23,886 nt of DNA, from NCBI GenBank assembly GCA_009911175.1, contig QXWX01000102.1, forward strand, positions 1 through 23,886, in the 5' to 3' direction. A program made the translations under genes and the position numbers. Position 1 is the first letter of the stretch; every line of letters begins with the position of its first letter. Under the pieces are notes generated by a model. That model had not been told where the DNA came from. It searched no databases and saw nothing but the letters and a program-made list of their open reading frames with translations. Below are positions 16,801 to 23,769 of the stretch, piece after piece. The DNA comes from Lachnospiraceae bacterium (GTDB taxonomy: Bacteria; Bacillota_A; Clostridia; Lachnospirales; Lachnospiraceae).

Positions 16801-17202
16801 CTATGCCTGATTTAAAAATGCGGCCAGCTTTTTATCCTCTGTAGTGATATGCGTGATCAGGACGCTGATATGTTTATTCAGTTTTCCCAGTTCCGCGATC
16901 GTCGGACCGGATACCGCGATCTGAGATGTGATCTCCTTCAATGTCTGTTTGTATTTTTCATGAAAAATCCTGTGGGCAGGCATCCCAGGATAGCCGCTCT
17001 GCTTCTGGAGCCGCTCTTCATGCGAAAAATGCTGGTTTACATATTGGTTCAGAAATTGGATGGTTTCATTCATAGATGCCCGCCCTTTCCCCTCACCGCA
17101 GGCATCCAGCAATTTGTTCACCGCCCGGATCAGCTCCCGGTGCTCCTGGTCTATCGTTGCGTTCCCCGTTTCCAGCGCCTTCGTAAATTCATATCTGTTC
17201 AT
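16801..17202 (-). CDS. Bacteriohemerythrin
   Basis: This 133-residue protein is a single-domain hemerythrin, a four-helix bundle that binds O2 at a di-iron centre. All seven iron ligands are present: His21 (IDQEHREL), His58 and Glu62 (QHFSHEE), His77 and His81 (HRIFHEKY), His118 and Asp123 (THITTED). The length matches the family. AGGAGG lies 6 nt before the ATG. In an anaerobe it probably scavenges or senses oxygen. It lies upstream of the DUF134-NifX gene on the same strand, but that gene has its own promoter in the 200-bp gap, so they are neighbours rather than one clear operon. Confidence 0.92.
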   Translation of the reverse strand: MNRYEFTKALETGNATIDQEHRELIRAVNKLLDACGEGKGRASMNETIQFLNQYVNQHFSHEERLQKQSGYPGMPAHRIFHEKYKQTLKEITSQIAVSGPTIAELGKLNKHISVLITHITTEDKKLAAFLNQA

Positions 17203-17306
17203 TTGTATCCTCCTCCCATTTCGACGTATGGCGATAATATGATATCATGAAAGCAGACCGGATTCAAGCTATTGTTAAGCCTCTCCATTCCCTGAGCTGG
17301 AGCCCA
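17203..17306. other. Hemerythrin upstream region
   Basis: Between the hemerythrin start and repeat copy A there is the hemerythrin ribosome binding site and an ATGATATCAT palindrome (around 17240-17249). No good -35/-10 pair was found, so the promoter location is open. Confidence 0.3.
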
Positions 17307-17504
17307 GCTACCGTTCACACGGTGTCGCGCACTTGCCGCGCGGCATCCGGCCAATTCAGCGATGGGGCGGGCATCCAGCCCGTCTACACTCCGTTCCGGT
17401 CCGTCCTAAACAAGCGTCGCTGGCGCTTAGGACCGCCGGCAGGCGACTTTTCAATGGGCTGGATGCCGTTAATGTGAGCGCCCGGTCAGGGTGTGAACAG
17501 TAAC
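17307..17504 (+). mobile_element. MITE-like miniature element, full copy A (198 bp)
   Basis: It has terminal inverted repeats (left GCTACCGTTCACAC, right GTGTGAACAGTAAC) and is about 94 percent identical, without gaps, to the reverse complement of 21353-21550. Inside, GGCATCCAGCCC (17370-17381) pairs with GGGCTGGATGCC (17456-17467), and GTCCTAA (17403-17409) with TTAGGAC (17427-17433), giving nested stems. There is no transposase and no direct repeat at the flanks of this copy. An open frame runs through it, but only because the copies lack indels. The element fits a non-autonomous transposon or a structured repeat family. Confidence 0.8.
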
Positions 17505-17647
17505 ACCTTAATACCAGAGTGAATATCACAGATGGTGCTTCCCTGTTTCCATTCCTTTAATCGGATAAAATCGGATATTATTTTTCGCTGCCGGACTCAG
17601 GCAACAAAATCCCCGCAATATGCAGGCTTCCCGTCAAAGCGCCGATG
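17505..17647. other. Gap after repeat copy A
   Basis: The 143 bp between the repeat and the end of the HxlR gene contain no gene and no convincing terminator. Together with 17203-17504 this makes a 445-bp stretch without a gene, mostly filled by the miniature element. Confidence 0.4.
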
Positions 17648-17980
17648 CTATTCCCTGTTATTTTCCCCCCAGACACACAGCTGATCCAAAACCTTCATCA
17701 AAGATTTCCCTCTGTCACTTAAGCTGTACTCCACTTTCGGCGGAATCTGAGGATATTCTTTTCTGATAATCAGCCTGTTTGCTTCCAGCTCTTTCAAATT
17801 GCTGCTGAGTGTTTTATCGGACACATTTTTCAAATAACGTTTTAATTCATTGAATCTTACAACTTTAAATTCCATCAGGCAGTAAAGGATCACCATTTTA
17901 TGCTTGCCGGCAATCAGCGACATCGTATAACAGAATCCGGTATCCTCAAAATTCGCCTGCTCAATATAATTGCTGATCAT
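17648..17980 (-). CDS. HxlR-family transcriptional regulator
   Basis: This 110-residue winged-helix protein matches the HxlR/YodB/HypR group. GKHKMVILYCLMEFKVVRFNELKRYLKNVSDKTLSSNLKELEANRLI covers the helices, and YPQIPPKVEYSLSDRGKSL is the hallmark wing (typically PPxVEYxLTxxG). Cys17 sits where the redox-sensing Cys of this family usually lies. The ATG at 17980 follows AGGAG by 10 nt; the frame extends upstream without a site. It is divergent from a flavin reductase-like gene, the typical target arrangement. It probably senses electrophile or oxidative stress and controls the shared intergenic region. Confidence 0.88.
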   Translation of the reverse strand: MISNYIEQANFEDTGFCYTMSLIAGKHKMVILYCLMEFKVVRFNELKRYLKNVSDKTLSSNLKELEANRLIIRKEYPQIPPKVEYSLSDRGKSLMKVLDQLCVWGENNRE

Positions 17981-18077
17981 TTTTCTACAACTCCTTACTA
18001 TATTGACCAGATACCGCACAGCCATTATTCGATTACAGATGCTGGCTGGCCAATGAACTGTAACTGCTTTCCTTTAC

Positions 18078-18132
18078 GATAGTACCTTACAAATAAGATA
18101 GTACTTGTGTTTTTTATGTTATTCTTTATAAT
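18078..18132 (+). promoter_or_regulatory. Flavin reductase promoter with repeated HxlR-type operator
   Basis: GATAGTACC (18078-18086) and GATAGTACT (18097-18105) are direct repeats 19 bp apart, about two helical turns, each containing palindromic GTAC. The second overlaps the -35 TTGTGT (18105-18110), which is 16 bp from a consensus TATAAT (18127-18132). Binding by the divergent HxlR protein would block this promoter. Confidence 0.55.
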
Positions 18133-18186
18133 TATAGATACAGACACAGATTCTGTCAATCCTATACGAGAAATGAGGTATTCATA

Positions 18187-18753
18187 ATGAGAAAAAAACT
18201 CAATATCACAGAAGGAATTTTTCCAATGCCGGTTTTAATGGTGGCCACCTACAACGAAGACGGAAGTGTAAATGTCATGAATGCTGCCTGGGGCACTATG
18301 CAGGAGCGCGGCAATGTAGCCCTTAATCTGACAGAAACTCATAAAACAGTGAAAAATATCAAGGCAAGAGGCGCCTTTACAGTAAGCATTGCCGATGCCG
18401 CTCATGTCGTTGAGGCGGACTATTTTGGTGTCGAATCGGGCAACAAGGCGGCAGATAAATTCGAGAAGAGCGGCCTCACCGCAGTCAGGTCGGAAGCTGT
18501 GGACGCGCCGGTCATCAACGAATTTCCGATCTGTTTAGAGTGTGAATTTATCGAATATCAGGGCAGCGGATATGGATGCGGTGTGATCGGCAAGGTCGTA
18601 AATGTTACCGCAGACGAACGTGTGATCGTAAACGGCAGGATCGACATGTCCCTCGTAAATGCCATTGCATTTGATCCCTATACACATGGATATTATAAAG
18701 TGTCCGAAAGAGTCGGCGAGGCATTCAAGGATGGTCTGGCGCTGAAAAAATGA
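18187..18753 (+). CDS. Flavin reductase-like FMN-binding protein (flavoredoxin family)
   Basis: This 188-residue protein has the FMN-binding split barrel of the flavin reductase/flavoredoxin family. FPMPVLMVATYNEDGSVNVMNAAWGT is the typical N-terminal strand-and-loop block. HKTVKNIKARGAFTVSI and the segment VVEADYFGVESGNKAADKFEKSG match the FMN-contact region. It probably passes electrons between NAD(P)H, FMN and a partner protein in the cytoplasm. GAGGT lies 7 nt before the ATG. It diverges from the HxlR regulator, with operator repeats over its promoter, so it is likely induced by redox or electrophile stress. The physiological partner is unknown. Confidence 0.85.
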   Translation: MRKKLNITEGIFPMPVLMVATYNEDGSVNVMNAAWGTMQERGNVALNLTETHKTVKNIKARGAFTVSIADAAHVVEADYFGVESGNKAADKFEKSGLTAVRSEAVDAPVINEFPICLECEFIEYQGSGYGCGVIGKVVNVTADERVIVNGRIDMSLVNAIAFDPYTHGYYKVSERVGEAFKDGLALKK

Positions 18754-19257
18754 GATTAAGCGTTCCGAAATTCCATTCCTGTCAGTCCACAATCGGCAGA
18801 TAATTCAGACAAGGCGGCAGATGCATCATGTAATGTCCCGTCAGGGGCGTCAGGATCATGCCGCCTCTCGTATGCCTTCCATAATCTTTCTTTTGGAGGA
18901 ACATCAATAAAGATTCGACTTGTCGTTTCCGTAAACAAACTATACTTCAATCAAAGAAACTTTTTCATTTACTCCATCCTCATCTATTTGGTCAATTAAT
19001 TAGTTTACAAAGCATATTTTTAATTTCTATAGAAACCGCAATCCATCATTTCGAAAATCATCGATCTTCAGATCCCGCGGTTTCAATGTAATTTCTTTTT
19101 CTGTTCTGTACTATTCTCATTTGTAATTATACAGAAAACCTGCCGCTGGCATCCTTTCTGCATACGATGGTATTCAAAATGGCAGACCACAGACCTGCCT
19201 GCCGCACAGATTATCCGCTGCTTACACACCGCGTCCGGGATCCGGATCTGCCCGGTC
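18754..19257. other. 504-bp gap without a recognised gene
   Basis: Nothing in either strand matches a family I know. A 64-codon minus frame (18756-18950) has a weak GGAGG-less start and no conserved motif. A short minus-strand stretch near 19023-19105 reads KPRDLKIDDF, which looks protein-like but is bounded by stops. GAAACCGC (19032-19039) and GCGGTTTC (19077-19084) form an 8-bp inverted repeat. The region may hold decayed coding sequence and the unresolved 3' ends of the flanking transcripts. Confidence 0.4.
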
Positions 19258-20514
19258 TTATTCCTGATCATTCGTCAGGTTCAGCTTGTCCAGCACATAA
19301 AATGCCAGGCTCAGAAGCATCCCCACGATACATGCCAGCACCATTCCGGTCAGTTCTACATTTCCCAGCTTCACGGAAATCCCAGACAAACCAGTGACAA
19401 AGATCACGGAAGTCAGCGTCAGGTTTCTGGAACGCCCGTAATCCACCTGAGAATCTACCAGGATCCGGATCCCGGACGCGCCGATCATTCCGTACAGCAA
19501 GAAGGAAATCCCGCCGATCACCGGCCCCGGAACCGTCTGGATCAGCATGGACAGCTTTCCAATCACGGAGCAGAGAATGGAGAGCACTGCCGCTCCCGCG
19601 ATCACCCGCACGCTGTAAACCTTTGTAACCGCCATCACGCCGATATTTTCTCCGTAGGTCGTGGTCGGAACGGAACCGATCATACCGGAAAGCATGGTGG
19701 AAAAATTATCTCCGAAGAGAGAACGGTGCAGCCCCGGGTCTTTCAGCAGATCCCGTCCTACGATCTTGCTGGTCACAACCTGGTGGCCGATATGCTCCGA
19801 AGTGATCACCAGAATCACAGGAAGAATCGTCAGGATCGCCCCGATGTCAAACTTCGGCAGCTGGAAATTGGGCAGCGCGAAAAATGGTGCCTTTGCCACC
19901 TCCGCAAAGTCCACGATCCCGCAGAGCAAAGCGGCGATATACCCCGCGATGACCGCGATCAGGATCGGGATCACCGACAAAAATCCCTTGAACATAATAT
20001 TTCCAAACACAGCCACGCCCAGCGTCACTGCAAAGACGATCACATGCTTCATATTGATGGTTTCATCCAGAAGCCCTGCGTTTCCCGCCGCGCTCCCGGC
20101 AAGCTCCAGCCCGATCAGCGCCACCACCGGGCCCATGGCCGCAGGCGGAAGCACCACGTCGATCCAGTCCGAACCGAATTTATAAATGATAAAGGCTACG
20201 ATACATCCGCAGAAGCCGACAACCACAAAGCCGCCCAGCGCGTATTCATACCCCATCTGGTTGATGACGATCCCCGCCGGCGCAAGAAACGCGAAGCTGG
20301 AACCAAGGTAGGCTGGCGCCTTTCCCTTTGTGACAGCAATAAAGAGAAGCGTTCCCACACCGTTCATAAACAGAACGATGGCCGGATTGATCCCGAAGAT
20401 AAAGGGCACGAGCACCGTCGCGCCGAACATGGCGAACATGTGCTGGATACTCAGCGGAATCAGCAGATTAACAGGAACCTTCTCTTCAACCTGGATAATG
20501 TTTCTTTCTTTCAT
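19258..20514 (-). CDS. uraA: Uracil permease (NCS2/NAT family)
   Basis: This 418-residue, 14-helix inner-membrane protein is a nucleobase:cation symporter-2 family member, most like UraA, which imports uracil with a proton. PLSIQHMFAMFGATVLVP is the classic helix-1 motif with the conserved Gln-His. ITSEHIGHQ contains the Glu and His of the substrate site. GSVPTTTYGENIGVMAVTKVYS is the NAT signature with the second substrate Glu. GGAGA lies 6 nt before the ATG at 20514. It has its own promoter and a short 54-nt leader in which I see no riboswitch or PyrR-type hairpin. Confidence 0.9.
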   Translation of the reverse strand: MKERNIIQVEEKVPVNLLIPLSIQHMFAMFGATVLVPFIFGINPAIVLFMNGVGTLLFIAVTKGKAPAYLGSSFAFLAPAGIVINQMGYEYALGGFVVVGFCGCIVAFIIYKFGSDWIDVVLPPAAMGPVVALIGLELAGSAAGNAGLLDETINMKHVIVFAVTLGVAVFGNIMFKGFLSVIPILIAVIAGYIAALLCGIVDFAEVAKAPFFALPNFQLPKFDIGAILTILPVILVITSEHIGHQVVTSKIVGRDLLKDPGLHRSLFGDNFSTMLSGMIGSVPTTTYGENIGVMAVTKVYSVRVIAGAAVLSILCSVIGKLSMLIQTVPGPVIGGISFLLYGMIGASGIRILVDSQVDYGRSRNLTLTSVIFVTGLSGISVKLGNVELTGMVLACIVGMLLSLAFYVLDKLNLTNDQE

Positions 20515-20574
20515 TTTCTCTCTCCTTTTCGATTGCCTTTCATTTCCATAGTATTCCCCGGCAGCTCTTTTCTT

Positions 20575-20603
20575 ATTGTACTGTATCAAATCCTTTCTTT
20601 CAA
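20575..20603 (-). promoter_or_regulatory. Promoter of the uracil permease gene
   Basis: On the minus strand TTGAAA (20598-20603) and TACAAT (20575-20580) are 17 bp apart. The predicted start gives a leader of about 54 nt. It lies between the kinase stop and the permease start, so the permease need not depend on the kinase transcript. Confidence 0.6.
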
Positions 20604-20652
20604 TATTTTTATATTGCTTTCCGGCAGATCGAATAAAAGCAGGATGACCTTT

Positions 20653-21171
20653 TTATTGCAGTTCAACCTCCACCTGATACTCCTCATCTATAAAAATATA
20701 TTCTGCATGATAAGCCTGGCACTTTTCTAAAAATTCCGCGTTATCCCTGCAAACACTTTCCATCACGCATCCGCCGTCATCCAGCCGCTTTTCCACCGCG
20801 TCGGCGTATTCCCTGATCTCCCGGAAATGCGTTTCTATGTAGCCGCGGCTCATGACCAGACAGTAAAACCGGATCTGCTCCCGATATTCCGGCGAAAAAT
20901 CTTTTTGCCAGCCGAATGGAATATAGCAGCCCTCTACGATCAGATTCTGCTGATTTTCCACCGCCGTTTTGATCATTTCACGGACGATCGGCCACAGATA
21001 GTCCGTCAGGGCTTCATCCCCGCTCTCCGGTGTCAGTGTCGTATGTCCGCTTCGGATCAGTCCCATCTTTAAATGGTCGATGGACAGATACGGAAAATGA
21101 TATCGCTCCAGCAGCTTCTGGGCAAGCACTGTTTTTCCTGTATGGGATGCTCCCGTGATTAATACGATCAT
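20653..21171 (-). CDS. Small P-loop kinase of unknown substrate
   Basis: This 172-residue protein is a P-loop nucleoside/small-molecule kinase. IVLITGASHTGKTVLAQKLL carries Walker A (residues 7-14). YLSIDHLKMGLIRSG is a probable substrate-binding segment, and NLIVEGCYIPFGW ends the second strand with an acidic residue. Proteins of this type are often annotated as adenylate kinase-like or 2-phosphoglycerate kinase-like without biochemical proof; zeta-toxin and chloramphenicol phosphotransferase folds are also similar. GGAGG lies 7 nt before the ATG at 21171; the longer frame upstream has no site. No antitoxin is adjacent, which argues against a zeta toxin. Confidence 0.75.
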   Translation of the reverse strand: MIVLITGASHTGKTVLAQKLLERYHFPYLSIDHLKMGLIRSGHTTLTPESGDEALTDYLWPIVREMIKTAVENQQNLIVEGCYIPFGWQKDFSPEYREQIRFYCLVMSRGYIETHFREIREYADAVEKRLDDGGCVMESVCRDNAEFLEKCQAYHAEYIFIDEEYQVEVELQ

Positions 21172-21352
21172 GTTTGCTCCTCCTTCTGATCCCGATCCTC
21201 TGCCTTCCAAAATACCAGACCTGAGCACTGCCGATTCTGACTTACCAAGATCACACCGCCAGTTCCATCGGTCTCCGTTAAAATCATCTTACCATCGTTT
21301 TTGCCGAATTACAACCTGCAATAAAATAACGGTATTGCTCTGTTTTTCCTCA

Positions 21353-21550
21353 GTTACTGTTCACACCCTGACCGGGCGCTCACAGTAACGGCATCCAGCC
21401 CATTGAGAAGTCGCCTGAGGGCGGTCCCAAGCGCCAGCGGCGCTTGTTTAGGACGGACCGGAACGGAGTGTAGGCGGGCTGGATACCCGCCCCATCACTG
21501 AATTGGCCGGATGCCGCGCGGCAAGCGCGCGACACCGTGTGAACAATAAC
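21353..21550 (-). mobile_element. MITE-like miniature element, full copy B with 8-bp target duplication
   Basis: This 198-bp copy lies in the opposite orientation to copy A. Its ends are GTTACTGTTCACAC and GTGTGAACAATAAC. The sequence TTTCCTCA occurs immediately before it (21345-21352) and immediately after it (21551-21558), a perfect 8-bp direct repeat typical of target-site duplication. This indicates that the unit moves as a defined element. It sits just upstream of the MFS exporter promoter. No transposase for it is in the window; 8-bp duplications occur with IS66, IS256, ISL3 and others, so the helper family is open. Confidence 0.85.
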
Positions 21551-21572
21551 TTTCCTCATTCCCAAAAAACAT

Positions 21573-21601
21573 TTGCCCTTTTCTTCCTTTTAGCGTATAC
21601 T
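21573..21601 (+). promoter_or_regulatory. Promoter of the MFS exporter leader
   Basis: TTGCCC (21573-21578) and TATACT (21596-21601) are 17 bp apart. Transcription would begin near 21608, giving a leader of about 335 nt before the exporter. The promoter starts 15 bp after the target duplication of repeat copy B. Confidence 0.6.
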
Positions 21602-21692
21602 AAGCTCATGTTCCGTCCGGCAGCATATTCTGGCGATATACCTTTTCGTCCGGCGGGCGGTTCCTGATTTTTCAAAAAGGAGGTGGGCATTC

Positions 21693-21740
21693 ATGCCGTT
21701 GGTTCTCTGCGTTGCCGCAGCTCCATGCAAAGTCTTTTAG
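21693..21740 (+). CDS. 15-residue leader peptide before the MFS exporter
   Basis: MPLVLCVAAAPCKVF is encoded behind a very strong AAAGGAGGTGG site, 8 nt before ATG, about 85 nt after the predicted transcription start. Such a strong site in front of so short a frame is the pattern of antibiotic-responsive leader peptides (as for erm, mef/msr and tet genes). The last codons and stop (GCAAAGTCTTTTAG) form one arm of competing RNA stems, so a ribosome moving over or stalling in the leader would change the fold. The peptide does not match a leader I know. Confidence 0.65.
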   Translation: MPLVLCVAAAPCKVF

Positions 21741-21943
21741 GGCAGGACAGCATGGAGCGGTAAACCTGCTCTAGGGAGCTGTGAAAAACAACCGACGCAT
21801 CCGGCTGGTCTCCAAGTCCGTCTGCACAAGTGATTTATCAACAGTTCCTAAGACTTTGCATTTATCAAGGAAGCCGTATCAAAAACAAGATACCGGAATC
21901 AATTTGAATCCAGATTGGTTCCACATGATAAGGAGCAAAGTCT
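21720..21943 (+). promoter_or_regulatory. Attenuator with mutually exclusive stems covering the exporter start
   Basis: Four segments compete. Segment 1 (21720-21741, end of the leader frame) can pair with segment 2 (GCATGGAGC, 21750-21758) through GCTCCATGC. It can instead pair with segment 3 (CCTAAGACTTTGCAT, 21847-21861) over 15 positions with a 2-nt bulge. Segment 3 can also pair perfectly through AGACTTTGC (21851-21859) with segment 4 (GCAAAGTCT, 21935-21943), which lies exactly between the AGGAG site and the exporter ATG. The repeat of GCAAAGTCT in segments 1 and 4 makes the switch explicit. Translational attenuation is the best reading. Confidence 0.65.
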
Positions 21944-23236
21944 ATGAAAAATCTGATACATACAATACACGAAATGAAAACCTTTTTGCTGCTGTGGTCT
22001 ACCCAGTCCTTTTCCGGCCTTGGCAGCGCCATGACAAGCTACGCGCTGGTGATCTGGTCTTATTCGCAGAGGGGATCGGCCCTGATGACCGCGCTTTTGA
22101 TGGTCAGCTCGTATGCGCCCTATGTGCTGCTCAGTATTTTTGCCGGAGCGCTCAGCGATCGTTGGAACAAAAAGCGAACCATGCTGGTATGCGATTCTAT
22201 GGCCGCGCTGACCACTGTTGTCATGCTGCTCTTATTGAGAAATGACGCGCTGCAGATCTGGCATCTCTATGTGATCAACGGGATCAACGGACTGATGAAC
22301 ACGGTCCAGCAGCCGGCCTCGGAGGTAGCGACCACAAGGGTGCTGCCTGAGAAATACTATCAGCGTGTGGGAGGATTGAAGTATTTTTCCAGTTCTCTCA
22401 ATTCTGTCATGACACCCATCATTGCCACGGCTGTCATGGGAATGGCAGGCATGGGCGCGGTGGTCGCCTTCGACCTGTTTACCTTTTTTACCGCATTTCT
22501 GGTACTGGCATTCGGGATCCGGATCCCGGAGCACACGAAAGAGGCCGAAGCACACGAAAAGCTTCTGGTTTCCGCAAAAAAAGGACTTGCTTATCTGAAA
22601 AAGGAGCAGGGAATCTTTCATCTGATCTTGTTTCTGGCCTCCATCAATCTGGTAGCCTCCATTTATGACGCGGCATTTCCTGCCATGATGCTTTCCAGAA
22701 ACGACGGCAGTGAAAAAGTGCTGGGGCTGGTCAATACGGTAATCGGCATCACCACATTTTCCGGCAGTCTCCTGGCAGCATTCCTGAAAGCTCCGAAAAG
22801 CCGGGTGCGGGTGATCTGCGGCTGCCTGCTGTTTTCCATGAGCACGGAGAATTTCCTGCTGGCGTTCGGCCGGACACCGCTTGTCTGGTGCCTGGGCGGA
22901 TTCTTGGGCTGGATCTTCATCCCTCTGATGAGCACGAACCTGGACGCGATCCTGCGGTTGCATGTGCCCTTGGAAATGCAGGGGCGGGTGTATTCCGTCC
23001 GCAATTCCCTGCAGTTTTTCACCATCCCCATCGGGTATTTCCTGGGCGGGTTCCTGGTGGACCAGGTATTTGAGCCGGTCATGGCTGCGCAGAGCAGGGG
23101 AAGCCTTCTGGTAAAGCTCTTCGGCTGCGGAAAAGGCTCCGGCGCGGCATTTCTGTTTTTGATCCTTGCATTTGCCGGGATCGGAGTGTGCCTGTATTTC
23201 CAGCGGGACCGGCAGATCTGGAAGCTGGAGGAGTAA
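21944..23236 (+). CDS. MFS exporter, Mef-like (macrolide-efflux type)
   Basis: This 430-residue, 12-helix membrane protein belongs to the MFS drug-exporter group that includes Mef(A)-type macrolide pumps. The N-terminus MKTFLLLWSTQSFSGLGSAMTSYALVIWSYSQRGSA has the usual helix-1 form of that group. SIFAGALSDRWNKKRTMLVCD is the MFS loop 2-3 motif. QGRVYSVRNSLQFFTIPIGYFLGG is a typical late block. AAGGAG lies 8 nt before the ATG. The gene is preceded by a leader peptide and attenuator, which suggests that a ribosome-targeting compound induces it. Drug specificity cannot be inferred; many Mef-like proteins have no proven resistance role. Confidence 0.82.
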   Translation: MKNLIHTIHEMKTFLLLWSTQSFSGLGSAMTSYALVIWSYSQRGSALMTALLMVSSYAPYVLLSIFAGALSDRWNKKRTMLVCDSMAALTTVVMLLLLRNDALQIWHLYVINGINGLMNTVQQPASEVATTRVLPEKYYQRVGGLKYFSSSLNSVMTPIIATAVMGMAGMGAVVAFDLFTFFTAFLVLAFGIRIPEHTKEAEAHEKLLVSAKKGLAYLKKEQGIFHLILFLASINLVASIYDAAFPAMMLSRNDGSEKVLGLVNTVIGITTFSGSLLAAFLKAPKSRVRVICGCLLFSMSTENFLLAFGRTPLVWCLGGFLGWIFIPLMSTNLDAILRLHVPLEMQGRVYSVRNSLQFFTIPIGYFLGGFLVDQVFEPVMAAQSRGSLLVKLFGCGKGSGAAFLFLILAFAGIGVCLYFQRDRQIWKLEE

Positions 23237-23314
23237 TTCATACAGGCACAGCCTTATTTCCTGTTAGAATACGCCACATACAAAAAAGCTTCTATCGTTA
23301 GCTTTTGCGCACTA

Positions 23315-23351
23315 AAAAAGGGATTGTCTTAAAATGCGACAATCCCTTTTT
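23315..23351 (+). terminator. Intrinsic terminator after the MFS exporter
   Basis: AAAAAGGGATTGTC (23315-23328) pairs perfectly with GACAATCCCTTTTT (23338-23351) around a 9-nt loop, with a T-run in the second arm. It should end transcription in both directions, 79 bp after the exporter stop. Confidence 0.8.
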
Positions 23352-23363
23352 CTCAATTCAACC

Positions 23364-23447
23364 GCCCAAGGGCCCAACCACCAGCTCAGCTGGTGGAATG
23401 GGGAAGCCCCCCTGGGGCAAGACCTTTGCATTTCCGCCTAAAGGCGG
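23364..23447. repeat. Cluster of four perfect short hairpins
   Basis: Within 84 bp: GCCC-AA-GGGC (23364-23373), CCACCAGCT-C-AGCTGGTGG (23378-23396), GCCCC-CCT-GGGGC (23406-23418) and CCGCCT-AA-AGGCGG (23434-23447). The terminator above makes a fifth. The cluster ends exactly where recognisable transposase sequence starts, so it may be an inserted structured element or the subterminal end of one. I do not recognise the family. Confidence 0.6.
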
Positions 23448-23448
23448 G

Positions 23449-23765
23449 CTTCTCAGTGATGGGGCGGCGTGGATTGCAAATATGGCGGAAGAACTGTTCC
23501 CTGATGCGCGGCACATTCTTGACCTGTACCATTTGAAAGAGAACGTGCACGCTTTTTCCAAAATCAAGTTCGGAATGAAAGAAGACAAATACATTCCGTG
23601 GGCAGAAGAGATGTCTGACCTGCTTGAAAACGGGCTGACATGCGGTGGGAACCGTGAACGGCTCAGTATCTTCTTACTTTGAAAACCAAATATGAAAGCG
23701 GACGATGGGAGCGGGATGTTGTTGATTTTATCAAAGGGCATCTCCGTTATTTAAAGCAGAATTGA
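23449..23765 (+). pseudogene. Decayed transposase fragment (ISLre2/ISKra4-like)
   Basis: The frame reads SDGAAWIANMAEELFPDARHILDLYHLKENVHAF, the catalytic-core block of DDE transposases of the UPF0236/ISLre2 or ISKra4 kind. It continues to DLLENG near 23634. Immediately after, in another frame, ADMRWEP and then, past a stop codon, TAQYLLTLKTKYESGRWERDVVDFIKG give the usual extreme C-terminus, ending at TGA 23763-23765. The roughly 90-100 residues normally between these parts, with the second catalytic region, are missing. The N-terminal half is also absent and replaced by the hairpin cluster. The fragment is inactive. Confidence 0.75.
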
Positions 23766-23769
23766 CGAA

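Noticed and set aside
17247..17477. A frame conserved between both 198-bp repeats (about 60 residues nearly identical)
   Set aside because: Conservation follows from 94 percent DNA identity without indels. There is no consistent ribosome binding site, and the changes keep RNA pairing rather than codon sense. I treat it as non-coding.
20515..20580. Pyrimidine-responsive riboswitch or PyrR attenuator before the uracil permease
   Set aside because: The leader is only about 54 nt and lacks a terminator hairpin or a PyrR-binding loop.
20653..21171. Zeta-type toxin of a toxin-antitoxin pair
   Set aside because: There is a P-loop kinase fold, but no small antitoxin gene on either side and the substrate segment does not look like a zeta toxin.
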